DNA from: Citricoccus sp. CH26A
Lineage (GTDB): Bacteria > Actinomycetota > Actinomycetes > Actinomycetales > Micrococcaceae
Assembly: GCF_000224415.1 (NCBI RefSeq)
Contig: NZ_AFXQ01000003.1
Span: 124,001-188,000 of the forward strand
Direction: 5' to 3'
Length of the DNA stretch: 64,000 bases
In this document: piece by piece, positions 8,225-16,413 of the stretch
Layout: each line of letters opens with the position of its first letter
Position numbering within the stretch: the first letter of the stretch is position 1
The notes under the pieces: model-generated
Told to the model about the DNA's origin: nothing
Database searches by the model: none
What the model saw: the letters and a program-made list of their open reading frames with translations, nothing else
Translations under genes and position numbers: made by a program

Positions 8225-9723
8225 TCAGGTGGCGTCGAGCAGGGCGGTGATCTGCCGGGTCGTGAAGTGCAGTGGGGTGAAGCCGGGGAACCGGCCGCGC
8301 GGGGACGGGGCGGTGACTGACCGGCGTGGACGAGCGGCGGTGTGGCGTGTCGGTAGCGGTGACCGGTGGGGGTGGTGACCGTGAGTTGGCCGGGGCCGGC
8401 GCTGTGGGTCCAGCCGGGGTTCTCCTTGGCGTAGTTGCAGCGTGCACAGAGCCCGGAAGCGTTGTCCCAGCTCGTCTGGCCGCCGGCGGCGTGCGCGGTG
8501 GCATGGTCGAGGTGCTTGATCCGGGCGTTGCAGTACGGGGTGCGGCACAGCTCGTCGCGCAGCACGATCATGCGGCGCAGCAGGGCCGGGAAAGTGCGTC
8601 TTCGGGAATCCATGGCCACCAGTTGGCCCGACTCCGGTGCGGTGTAGAGCCGGCGCAGGAACACGTCCGCGTCGGTGTCGACGACGATCCGCCGGGCCAC
8701 CGGGGCGGGCAGGGAGCCGTACCCGGGGACGCGGGCCGGTGTCTCCTCGCCGCCGAGCAAGGCCCGGTCGGTCATCACCAGGTGCACCTCGACCGGGGTG
8801 GCACTGGCGGTGGCCTGGCCGGTGAGGCGTTCGACCAGGGTGTCGGCCAGAACCTGGGCCGGGGTGCGTCCCTCGGCCTCGCCGAGGGCCACGAGGCGGG
8901 TGGCGGACTCGGTCAGGGCACGGTGGCAGGCTGCGGCCTGGGCCAGCGGCAGGGTTGCGGTGAGGGTGGCCATCCCGTGATCCGCCGCCCGGACGGTGAC
9001 CCGGCGTTCGGCCACCGCGGTGTCGAAATGCTCCGCGGCGGCTGCCGGGTCCTGTTCCACGGCCAGCTCCCGGGCCGCCATCGCCAACTGCTGGGTGCCG
9101 AGCACGGGCAGCCAGTCGACCAGGGCGGTGTCCACCCGGCGCCGGGCGGTGCTCGTGGGCAGCCAGGCGGTCTCCCGGTGCACCACCCCGGCCCGTTCCT
9201 CCGAGATCGATCCCTCGGACAACGCCGTCAAGGTGTGCGGCAGGTCCTCGGACAAGGCGCGCGCCAGGGCCAGTTGTCGAGAGCCGCGGTGCGGGGACTC
9301 ACCGCGGGCCAGGCCCAACTCCCCGCCCAGGCCTCGTCCCTGCCGCTCGGCCGGCACCCCGCGGGCGGCCTCGGCGGTGCGGCGCAGGGTGTGAAGGGCG
9401 GCCGCCTCACGCGCCTGGGCGGCCGCGCAGGCGGCCTTGAGCTGCTCCAGCACACGGATGCGGTCCACGGCCTCTGCCTCGGTGTCAGCCGGGACCATCA
9501 GCGCCACGGTCATCCGCACCGCGAGCAGGTCCCGGGCCGAGTCCGGTACCGGGGCCGGGGTGACCGGACCGGCGACCACGGTGCCCAGCGGCGCCCCGCA
9601 GGCCGCCAGGTCCGCCGCCCACTCCGGGGACCCCACCACGGCGACCCTCCGGTCACTGGTCGGGCCGCTGGGCGGGTCGCCGGTCCGTGGCGTCCCGTCA
9701 TTCGCACCGCTGTGATCGAACAT
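8225..9723 (-). pseudogene. DUF222/HNH endonuclease family gene with frameshifted 3' end
   Basis: From ATG 9723 the frame encodes a DUF222 (13E12-type) domain and a C-terminal HNH nuclease motif (CRTPYCNARIKHLDH, then N-x-LC-x-x-CN), followed by TPTGHRYRHATPPLV. At about 8315-8335 the plausible sequence jumps frame. The original frame then runs on through the antisense of rex as improbable Pro/Arg/Ser sequence to 7792. The neighbouring frame continues sensibly (VTAPSPRGRFPGFTPLHF, then RQITALLDAT) and stops at 8225, beside the rex stop. So one base seems to have been lost after the catalytic motif. The nuclease core may still be made. Family function is unproved. Confidence 0.72.
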
Positions 9724-9730
9724 GTGTACT

Positions 9731-9736
9731 AATGTA
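9731..9736 (-). promoter_or_regulatory. Putative leaderless -10 element of the DUF222/HNH gene
   Basis: On the minus strand TACATT ends 7 nt before the ATG at 9723. The rest of the 189-nt gap to the next gene (9724-9912) shows no other recognisable element. Confidence 0.45.
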
Positions 9737-9912
9737 GGGAATCTCGAGGACACGATAAGCGCCCACGTCAGGACCGGGGATGAGCCGGTTCCACGGGTCG
9801 CGTGTGGAGTTCGGGGCCAACACGGCCATGGGGCCCACACTCATCGTCTGCGGACCGCCCCTTGCGAGCTTCGCGCTGGGGCCGGACGGCACCGTCGCCG
9901 GGAGCGCTGGTG

Positions 9913-10776
9913 TCAGCGGCGCAGGGCCTTCTCCCAGGCCTTGCCGCGGAAGTACTCGTTCGAGGGGCGCAGGTAGGCGAACACGATGCCCGCCACGCCG
10001 AGCGCCACGTAGACGATGCCCAGGCCGAAGGCCGACAGCAACGACATCGCGGCGAAGATGGTGCCGAAGATCCGGGCGACGTTGGACCCCTTGCGGATGC
10101 CCGCGGCGATCAGCCAGTACAGGCCCGCGATGAGCACCGTGAACACGATCGCCATCACGCGCACGGAGTCCATGAGCTCGTTGACGTCCACCGTCATGCC
10201 GGCGGCCCGGAACTGGGACTCGAGCTCCTCGATCATCTCGGGCGTCAGGCCCATGGACGGCGAGAACGCCGCGAACAGCTCGATGACGAGGAAGGCGAGG
10301 CCGGCCGCGAGGATCAGCCAGTACGAGCGGTCGATCTCCTTCGGCCGCTGGACCGGAGCCATCGGCTGGTGTCCCTGGACCGGGTAGCCGTAGGGCTGCT
10401 GGGGGTAGGCGGGCTGGCCCGGCTGGCCGTACGGGGACTGGCCGTACGGGGACTGGCCCGGCTGGCCGTAGGGGGAGGCCCCCTGCTGGCCCGGCTGGCC
10501 GTACGGGGACTGGCCGTACGGGGACTGGCCCGGCTGGCCGTAGGCGGGCGCCGGGTGCCCCGGCTGGCCCGGCTGATCGGGCTGGCCCGGCTGAGCACTC
10601 GGTGACGGCTGCTGGGCCTGGTGCTGGGCCAGTTGCTCCGGGGTCAACCGCACCCCGTAGCGCGGCTGGCCGGCGGCATCCTCGAGCGGCTGTCCCGGCT
10701 GCGGCTGACCCGGGTGGGGCTGGCCCTGCTGCGGCTGTCCGGAATCGGGCTGGTCGGGGCGGTTCTGCTCGGTCAT
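9913..10776 (-). CDS. Pro/Gly/Gln-rich N-terminus, four-helix membrane protein
   Basis: 287 residues, function unknown. Residues 1-125 are a hydrophilic Pro/Gly/Gln/Tyr repeat region built from [10 protein letters not shown] and YGQPGQ units. Then four hydrophobic helices follow: one starting [10 protein letters not shown], one with [16 protein letters not shown], one with [12 protein letters not shown] and a last [18 protein letters not shown] short basic tail ends [12 protein letters not shown]. Similar PGQ-rich tails precede small four-helix membrane domains in many actinobacteria. Start ATG 10776 was chosen because it opens the typical MTEQNRPD segment; upstream frame is antisense to the phosphatase. 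The repeat DNA contains a perfect 60-bp duplication. Confidence 0.72.
   Translation of the reverse strand: MTEQNRPDQPDSGQPQQGQPHPGQPQPGQPLEDAAGQPRYGVRLTPEQLAQHQAQQPSPSAQPGQPDQPGQPGHPAPAYGQPGQSPYGQSPYGQPGQQGASPYGQPGQSPYGQSPYGQPGQPAYPQQPYGYPVQGHQPMAPVQRPKEIDRSYWLILAAGLAFLVIELFAAFSPSMGLTPEMIEELESQFRAAGMTVDVNELMDSVRVMAIVFTVLIAGLYWLIAAGIRKGSNVARIFGTIFAAMSLLSAFGLGIVYVALGVAGIVFAYLRPSNEYFRGKAWEKALRR
10413..10544. repeat. Two identical 60-bp direct repeats within a coding region
   Basis: Copies at 10413-10472 and 10485-10544 are identical base for base, separated by 12 bp (72-bp period, in frame). They encode the [11 protein letters not shown]-type segment of the membrane protein above. Complete identity at third codon positions suggests recent duplication or ongoing slippage. 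Confidence 0.9.
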
Positions 10777-10876
10777 GGGGGTGCCTTCCTGGGCGGGGCG
10801 CGGTCGCGGGAGTCTGACCCCAACGGTACTGCCACTGGCTGGGGGTCGGCTGGCCGGACGGGCCGCCGGCGTCTGC

Positions 10877-10882
10877 CAGACT
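10877..10882 (+). promoter_or_regulatory. Putative leaderless -10 element of the histidine phosphatase gene
   Basis: CAGACT followed by 6 nt and the ATG at 10889; located in the 112-nt gap between divergent genes. Confidence 0.4.
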
Positions 10883-10888
10883 GGACGC

Positions 10889-11557
10889 ATGCCAGTCGCG
10901 ACCGTCCACCTCGTCCGCCACGGAGAAGTCCACAACCCGGACCGGGTCCTCTACGGACGGATCCCGGGCTACGGCCTCTCCGAGCTCGGCCGGCGCATGG
11001 CCTCCGACGTGGCCGACTGGTTCACGCAGCAGGCCGAGCACACCGGCCGCGCCCCGGCGGTGCTCGTCGCCTCGCCGCTGCAGCGGGCCCAGGAGACCGC
11101 CGCCCCGATCGGTGCGGCCCTGGGCCTGGACATCGACACCGACGACCGGGTCCTGGAGGCCACCAACCGGTTCGAGGGGCTCTCGGGCGTGGGCAGCCGG
11201 TTGCGGAACCCGCGCTACTGGCCGCTGCTGGTCAACCCCTTGCGTCCGTCCTGGGGTGAGCCCTACCGGGCCCAGGTGGCGCGGATGGCCGCGGCGATCC
11301 AGGACCTGCGGGACCGTGCCGTGGAACAGGACGGCCCCGGTGCCGAGGCGATCATCGTCTCCCACCAGCTGCCGATCTGGGTCACCCGGCTCTCGGTCGA
11401 GGGCAGGCCGCTGTGGCACGATCCCCGCCAGCGCGAATGCACCCTGACCTCGGTCACCTCACTGCACTTCGACGCCGGTCAGCCCGTCCCGCGCGTCGAG
11501 TACCGGGAACCGAACGCGGCCCTGCTCTCCCAGGCCAGCAACCTGCCCGGCGCCTGA
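10889..11557 (+). CDS. Histidine phosphatase family protein (phosphoglycerate mutase-like)
   Basis: 222 residues. The catalytic phospho-histidine motif is LVRHGEV (residues 8-14); the second histidine is in [19 protein letters not shown] is the usual arginine-bearing helix. This cofactor-dependent mutase-like superfamily contains phosphatases of broad range, and the substrate cannot be assigned. It sits immediately before the cytochrome c maturation genes, a position seen in other actinobacteria, so a link to that pathway is possible but unproved. About 97 nt separate it from the resA-like gene, with a TAGAAT hexamer at 11606-11611 that could be a separate promoter. Confidence 0.85.
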   Translation: MPVATVHLVRHGEVHNPDRVLYGRIPGYGLSELGRRMASDVADWFTQQAEHTGRAPAVLVASPLQRAQETAAPIGAALGLDIDTDDRVLEATNRFEGLSGVGSRLRNPRYWPLLVNPLRPSWGEPYRAQVARMAAAIQDLRDRAVEQDGPGAEAIIVSHQLPIWVTRLSVEGRPLWHDPRQRECTLTSVTSLHFDAGQPVPRVEYREPNAALLSQASNLPGA

Positions 11558-11654
11558 CCGGCGTCGGCCAGCTCACAGGATTCCACCAGCTTCTACTACG
11601 ACCGGTAGAATCCATGGGACGCCCCCGCCCCCGATGGAAGTTCCCTGAGCACCC

Positions 11655-12293
11655 ATGACAGTCCTGCCCCAGCCCCGTGATTCCCGCGGACCCGCACTGA
11701 GCCGACGGAACGTGCTGGCCGGACTGGCCGGTCTCGCAGCCCTGCCGGTGCTGGCGGCCTGCTCCGGCGCGGATGACCCGCTGGCCGCGCAGGCCGGCAA
11801 CGCGGACGGCAAGAACTACATCGCCGGGGACGGATCCGTGCTGGAGATCGCCGCCGCGGAACGTGGCGAGCCCGTGCGGTTCACCTCCACCCTCTTCTCG
11901 GGGGAGACCGTCGACGCGGCCGACCTGGTCGGGCAACCGGCCGTGCTGAACTTCTGGTACGCCGCCTGCGCCCCGTGCCGCATCGAGGCCCCGGACCTGC
12001 AGGCCCTGCACGAGCAGTTCGAGCCCGCCGGCGTGCGGTTCGTGGGCGTCAACGTGCGGGACACCGCCGGCACCGCGGAGGCGTTCGAGCGCAACTTCGG
12101 GATCACCTACCCCTCCCTGGAGGACCGCGGCGGTCAGGTGCTGCTGGCGATGACGGACTACGTCCCCCCGCAGGCCGTGCCGACGACGATCGTGCTGGAC
12201 CGCCAGGGCCGGGTCTCCTCCCGGATCCTCGGCGTGGCCGAGCCCTCCACGCTCAAGAGCCTGATCACCACCGTGGTGGACGAGCAGGCCTGA
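11655..12293 (+). CDS. TlpA/ResA-like thiol-disulfide oxidoreductase lipoprotein
   Basis: 212 residues. The N-terminus has a twin-arginine pair in SRRNVLAG and a lipobox VLAAC with the modified Cys at 36, so it should be exported and anchored on the outer face of the membrane. The thioredoxin fold carries C105-A-P-C108 (NFWYAACAPCR) and the cis-Pro segment QAVPTTIV. ResA-type proteins reduce the heme-binding cysteines of apocytochrome c, with electrons delivered by CcdA. Genes for CcdA, ResB and CcsB follow directly, which supports that role. The symbol resA is likely but not certain among TlpA homologues. Confidence 0.88.
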   Translation: MTVLPQPRDSRGPALSRRNVLAGLAGLAALPVLAACSGADDPLAAQAGNADGKNYIAGDGSVLEIAAAERGEPVRFTSTLFSGETVDAADLVGQPAVLNFWYAACAPCRIEAPDLQALHEQFEPAGVRFVGVNVRDTAGTAEAFERNFGITYPSLEDRGGQVLLAMTDYVPPQAVPTTIVLDRQGRVSSRILGVAEPSTLKSLITTVVDEQA

Positions 12294-12301
12294 TCCCTTC
12301 C

Positions 12302-13069
12302 ATGCTGCAGGCCGCCACCGTCAACCCCTTCGCCGAGATCGTCATGGACGGCTCGCTGCTGCTGGCCGTGCCCGTCGCCCTGCTGGCCGGGCTCGTCTCC
12401 TTCCTCTCACCCTGCGTCCTGCCCCTGGTCCCCGGGTACCTCGGGTACGTCACCGGCCTGACCGGCGCCGACCTGCAGGACCAGCGGCGGGGGCGGATGC
12501 TGGCCGGGATCGGGCTGTTCGTGCTCGGGTTCTCGGTCGTCTTCGTCCTGGTGGGCATCGTGTTCTCCCAGGTCACCATCTGGCTCCAGGGGGACGGTGA
12601 GTGGCTCACCCGGGTGCTGGGCGTCGTCGTGATGGTCCTCGGCGTGGTGTTCATGGGCGGGCTCGCCGTCTTTCAGCAGGACCGCCGCATCCACGCCCAG
12701 CCGAAGGCGGGGCTGTGGGGCGCGCCCGTGCTCGGGATGACGTTCGGCCTGGGCTGGGCACCCTGCATCGGCCCGACCATGGCCGCCGTGCTGGCGATGT
12801 CCACCGCCGGGTCCACCAACCCCGGCAAGGGCGCCTTCCTGGCGTTCGTGTACTGCCTGGGCCTGGGGGTGCCGTTCCTGCTGATCGCCCTCGGGCTGCG
12901 CCGCGGCATGGGTGCGCTCGCGTTCTTCCGCACCCATCGCGTGACCGTGATGCGCATCGGCGGGGGACTGCTGATCGTGCTCGGCGCACTCATGGTGAGC
13001 GGGCTGTGGAATGACTGGGTCGTGCAGCTGCAGACCTGGTTCGCCAACGAAGTGAGGCTGCCGATTTGA
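12302..13069 (+). CDS. ccdA: Cytochrome c biogenesis protein CcdA
   Basis: 255 residues, six predicted membrane helices. It transfers reducing power from cytoplasmic thioredoxin across the membrane to ResA-type proteins. The two redox cysteines are recognisable in SFLSPCVLPLVPGYLGY (helix 1) and GWAPCIGPTMAAV (helix 4). It starts 8 nt after the resA-like stop; a second possible ATG lies 14 codons further on. Its stop overlaps the resB TTG start by 4 nt (TTGA), indicating a coupled operon. Confidence 0.92.
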   Translation: MLQAATVNPFAEIVMDGSLLLAVPVALLAGLVSFLSPCVLPLVPGYLGYVTGLTGADLQDQRRGRMLAGIGLFVLGFSVVFVLVGIVFSQVTIWLQGDGEWLTRVLGVVVMVLGVVFMGGLAVFQQDRRIHAQPKAGLWGAPVLGMTFGLGWAPCIGPTMAAVLAMSTAGSTNPGKGAFLAFVYCLGLGVPFLLIALGLRRGMGALAFFRTHRVTVMRIGGGLLIVLGALMVSGLWNDWVVQLQTWFANEVRLPI

Positions 13070-14727
13070 GCCAGCAGGACAACGTGAGGGTCGTCCGGGA
13101 CGAACGGACCCGCGAGGACACCCCCCAGAAGCCCGAGGTCGAGCTGCCCTCGCTGGGCTTCACCGGCACGCTGCGGTTCATGTGGACCCAGCTGACCTCG
13201 ATGCGCACCGCGCTGATGCTGCTGCTGATCCTCGCGGTCGCCGCGGTGCCCGGTTCCCTGTTCCCGCAGCGACCGGCCGGTCCCGAGATCGTCCAGGACT
13301 ACCTCGAGCAGAACCCGGTGCTGGGGGAGTGGCTGGACCGGTTCCAGATGTTCGACGTCTACTCCTCGGTCTGGTTCTCGGCGATCTACCTGCTGCTGTT
13401 CGTCTCGCTCATCGGCTGCGTGTTCCCGCGCGCCGTCAAGCACGCCAAGGCGCTCCGCTCGGCCCCGCCGCGCACCCCGCGCCGACTCTCCCGGCTGCCC
13501 GAGTACGGCACCGTGAAGCTGGAGCCGGCGGGCCCGTCCCCGGCCGCGGCCGTGGACCAGGCGGCGACGTACCTGCGCAAGCGCGGCTACCGCGTGGAGG
13601 TGCGCGAGGAGCCCGACGGCGGCGCCTCCGTGGGCGCCGAGCGCGGCTACGTGCGGGAGATCGGCAACATCGTCTTCCACCTGTCACTGATCGGGGTGCT
13701 GGCATTCATGGCCGTCGGCTCGCTGCTGAGCTACAGCGGGCAGAAGATCCTCGTCGAGGGGGAGGGTTTCGCCAACACGCTGGTCGCCTACGACTCGTTC
13801 ACCCCGGGCAGCGCGTTCTCCGAGGACCGGCTGGTGCCGTTCTCGATGTCGCTGAAGAGCTTCGACGCCGTCTTCGACCGCGAGTCGCAGACGCACTACG
13901 GCCAGCCGCTGGACTTCACCGCGGTGATGGAGGTCCAGGACGGTACCGACGGGGAGCCCCAGGAGCAGGTCCTGAAGGTCAACCACCCCCTGGACATCCA
14001 CAACACCCGCGTCTACCTGGTCGGCAACGGCTACGCCCCGGAGATCACCGTGCGGGACGGCAACGGGGACGTCGCCTACCAGGGGCCGGTGGTGGCGCAG
14101 GTCCAGGACCAGGTCTACACCTCCCTGCTGGTGATCAAGGCCCCCGACGCGCAACCCGAGCAGCTCGGATTCGTCGGCTTCTTCCTGCCCACCGCGTACA
14201 CGGGCGAGGACGGGGTGGCGGTCTCGATCGACCCGGACCTGTACAAGCCCGAGCTGAACCTGAACTCGTACTACGGGGACCTCGGCCTGGACGAGGGCGT
14301 GCCGCAGAACGTCTACGTGCTGGACACGGACGACCTCACCGAGCTGAACTCCCGGAGCGTGGACGCCGGCGGCATCACGCTGACCCCGGGCGAGTCCTAC
14401 GACCTGCCCGAGGGCAAGGGCTCCATCAGCTTCGACGGCGTGAAGCGCTACGTGGGCCTGGACATCCACCACGACCCGGGCAAGTGGGGCGTCGGCTTCT
14501 TCGCGGTCCTCGCCCTCGTGGCCCTGATCGTGAGCCTGTTCGTGCGCCGCCGCCGCGCCTGGGTCCGTGGCACCACCGGCCCCGACGGGTCCACCATGGT
14601 GGAGTACGGGCTGCTGGCCCGCGGCGAGGACTTCGGCCTGCGCGAGGAGAACCTCGCGCTGCGCCGCCAATTCGAACGGATGTGGCCCGTGGTCGCACCC
14701 GAGGACCCCCAGAACCGACCGGAGTAA
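13066..14727 (+). CDS. resB: Cytochrome c biogenesis protein ResB
   Basis: 553 residues. ResB forms with CcsB/ResC the System II heme lyase that delivers heme and attaches it to apocytochrome c outside the membrane. Hydrophobic segments: MLLLLILAVAAVPGSLFPQ early, FSAIYLLLFVSLIGCVFP, IVFHLSLIGVLAFMAV, then a large extracytoplasmic domain (residues about 220-455) and a final helix VGFFAVLALVALIVSLFV, as in the family. TTG start overlaps ccdA. Three nucleotides separate it from ccsB. Confidence 0.92.
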   Translation: MSQQDNVRVVRDERTREDTPQKPEVELPSLGFTGTLRFMWTQLTSMRTALMLLLILAVAAVPGSLFPQRPAGPEIVQDYLEQNPVLGEWLDRFQMFDVYSSVWFSAIYLLLFVSLIGCVFPRAVKHAKALRSAPPRTPRRLSRLPEYGTVKLEPAGPSPAAAVDQAATYLRKRGYRVEVREEPDGGASVGAERGYVREIGNIVFHLSLIGVLAFMAVGSLLSYSGQKILVEGEGFANTLVAYDSFTPGSAFSEDRLVPFSMSLKSFDAVFDRESQTHYGQPLDFTAVMEVQDGTDGEPQEQVLKVNHPLDIHNTRVYLVGNGYAPEITVRDGNGDVAYQGPVVAQVQDQVYTSLLVIKAPDAQPEQLGFVGFFLPTAYTGEDGVAVSIDPDLYKPELNLNSYYGDLGLDEGVPQNVYVLDTDDLTELNSRSVDAGGITLTPGESYDLPEGKGSISFDGVKRYVGLDIHHDPGKWGVGFFAVLALVALIVSLFVRRRRAWVRGTTGPDGSTMVEYGLLARGEDFGLREENLALRRQFERMWPVVAPEDPQNRPE

Positions 14728-14730
14728 TCG

Positions 14731-15789
14731 ATGCAGCCCATCAACCTGCAGCTGGCCAGTTACAGCGATCTGTTCATGCTGATCGCCGCGCTCGTCTACG
14801 CCGCCGCCTTCATCCTGTTCGCCCTGGACATGGCGAACTCCTCCAAGACCATCCGGGCCCTCGAGGCCGAACTGGCCGCGGACACCGCCCTCGAGCCCCA
14901 GGCCCAGCTGGTCGGCGCCGGCGCCGGGACCACCTCTCATGGGCCGGGCCCGGTGGTGGACACCGCGGGCGCGGGGTCCGGGCCGGAGCTGGTGGACGAG
15001 GACATGGACTACCTGGGCACCACCCGGCGCCCGGTGGCCAACGTCGCGGTGGCGCTGATGGTCATCGGCGTCGCGCTGCACGCCTTCGCGGTCATCGCCC
15101 GCGGGCTGGCCGCGCACCGGGTGCCGTGGGGCAACATGTACGAGTTCTGCACCACCGGGGCCCTGCTGGTGGCCGCGGTCTACCTGCTGTTCCTGATCCG
15201 CAAGGACATCCGCTTCCTGGGCACCTTCGTCGCCGGGCTCGTGGTGATCATGATGTGCGCGGCCACGATCGGCTTCCCCACCCCGCTGGCGCACCTGCAA
15301 CCGGCCCTGCAGTCCCCGTGGATCGTCATCCACGTCTCGATCGCCGTGCTGGCCTCGGCCCTGTTCACCCTGACCTTCTCGATGAGCGTGCTGCAGCTGC
15401 TCCAGCACCGCCGCGAGGCCCGGATCCGCACCGGGGGCCCGGCGCGGCCGGCGTTCCTGCGCCTGGTGCCCTCGGCGCTGAGCCTGGAGAACTGGTCCTA
15501 CCGGATCAACGCGGTGGGCTTCGTGATGTGGACCTTCACCCTGATCGCCGGGGCCATCTGGGCCGAGCAGGCCTGGGGCCGGTACTGGGGCTGGGACACC
15601 AAGGAGGTCTGGACCTTCGTGATCTGGGTGATCTACGCCGGCTACCTGCACGCCCGGGCCACCCGCGGCTGGACCGGGGAACGCGCCGCGTGGCTGTCGA
15701 TCATCGGCTTCGCCGCCCTGGTGTTCAACTTCACCATCGTCAACACCTACTTCCCCGGCCTGCACTCCTACGCCGGCATCCCGGAGTAG
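14731..15789 (+). CDS. ccsB: Cytochrome c biogenesis protein CcsB (CcsA/ResC family)
   Basis: 352 residues, about eight membrane helices. The heme-handling WWD-type motif is visible as WGRYWGWDTKEVWTFVIW, and conserved histidines lie in IGVALHAFAV, VIHVSIAVL and TYFPGLHSYAG. It completes the operon histidine phosphatase-resA-like-ccdA-resB-ccsB. Menaquinone genes in the same window and this operon together supply the components of a cytochrome bc/aa3 chain. A short, convergently encoded lipoprotein ends 3 nt downstream. Confidence 0.93.
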   Translation: MQPINLQLASYSDLFMLIAALVYAAAFILFALDMANSSKTIRALEAELAADTALEPQAQLVGAGAGTTSHGPGPVVDTAGAGSGPELVDEDMDYLGTTRRPVANVAVALMVIGVALHAFAVIARGLAAHRVPWGNMYEFCTTGALLVAAVYLLFLIRKDIRFLGTFVAGLVVIMMCAATIGFPTPLAHLQPALQSPWIVIHVSIAVLASALFTLTFSMSVLQLLQHRREARIRTGGPARPAFLRLVPSALSLENWSYRINAVGFVMWTFTLIAGAIWAEQAWGRYWGWDTKEVWTFVIWVIYAGYLHARATRGWTGERAAWLSIIGFAALVFNFTIVNTYFPGLHSYAGIPE

Positions 15790-15792
15790 GCC

Positions 15793-16413
15793 TCACTCCG
15801 AGGGCGAGGGCGAGGGCAGTGGCTTCGGGGTGCCGTTGGTGAACTTCGAGCGGTCGTCGTTCGGGTACATCGGATCAGGGGAGCCGTACATGGGGTCCAG
15901 TTCGGAGCGGGCCATGGTGTGCCCGGCGGGCATGTCCAGGCACGGCGAGCTCATCACGATGGACAGGGCGGTCCGCGTCCCGGTCTCGCGGAACGTGACC
16001 TGGAGCGCGACCTCGTCCTTGGTGGCCCCGTAGAGGCGGTGGCCGGCCGGGTCGGAGTCGTCCGCGGCGGTCCAGCCGTGCGACTCCGCATAGTCCCTGA
16101 CCTGCTCCGCGATATGCCGGGCGGAGTCCTCGCTCACGTCCAGCTCGCGCGCTCCGCCCTCCCACATGGTCCGGCGGGACGCCGTCTCCGGGTCCGGGTC
16201 GCTGGTGCAGCTCGTCTCCATGAGGCTGCCGATGTGGTCCCAGCCGGCCCGCCGGACAGCGGCGGGCAGCTCGGCCTCGATCAGTTCACCGTGGGCTGCG
16301 GACCGGGACGGGTTGTCCGCCTCGTCAGTGCCCTGCGGGTTCATGCATCCTCCCAGTGTCACGGCGGCCAGGGCGGCGAGCGCCATCGTCGGTCCGCGGG
16401 TTCCTCGTGTCAT
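15793..16413 (-). CDS. Lipoprotein of unknown function, last gene of the hydrolase operon
   Basis: 206 residues. Signal peptide with lipobox TLGGC (modified Cys 23), so it should be anchored on the outer membrane face. The mature part is about 180 residues with a Cys pair (ETSCTSDPD and MSSPCLDMP) and a Pro/Ser tail; no known domain recognised. ATG directly abuts the stop of the alpha/beta hydrolase (TAG-ATG), so the two are coupled. Position after a putative T7SS-secreted lipase-like protein resembles lipoprotein immunity genes such as tilA of Staphylococcus aureus. That role is inferred from order alone. Confidence 0.75.
   Translation of the reverse strand: MTRGTRGPTMALAALAAVTLGGCMNPQGTDEADNPSRSAAHGELIEAELPAAVRRAGWDHIGSLMETSCTSDPDPETASRRTMWEGGARELDVSEDSARHIAEQVRDYAESHGWTAADDSDPAGHRLYGATKDEVALQVTFRETGTRTALSIVMSSPCLDMPAGHTMARSELDPMYGSPDPMYPNDDRSKFTNGTPKPLPSPSPSE

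Noticed and set aside
8225-9840. Mobile element around the DUF222/HNH gene
   Set aside because: No terminal inverted repeats, target duplication or transposase seen; only the gene itself is present.
10413-10544. Possible CRISPR array
   Set aside because: Only two 60-bp units with a 12-bp spacer, in frame within a coding repeat region, and no cas genes nearby.
13182-15842. Long plus-strand frame overlapping resB and ccsB
   Set aside because: Arg/Pro-rich out-of-frame reading; resB and ccsB have all expected membrane and heme motifs.
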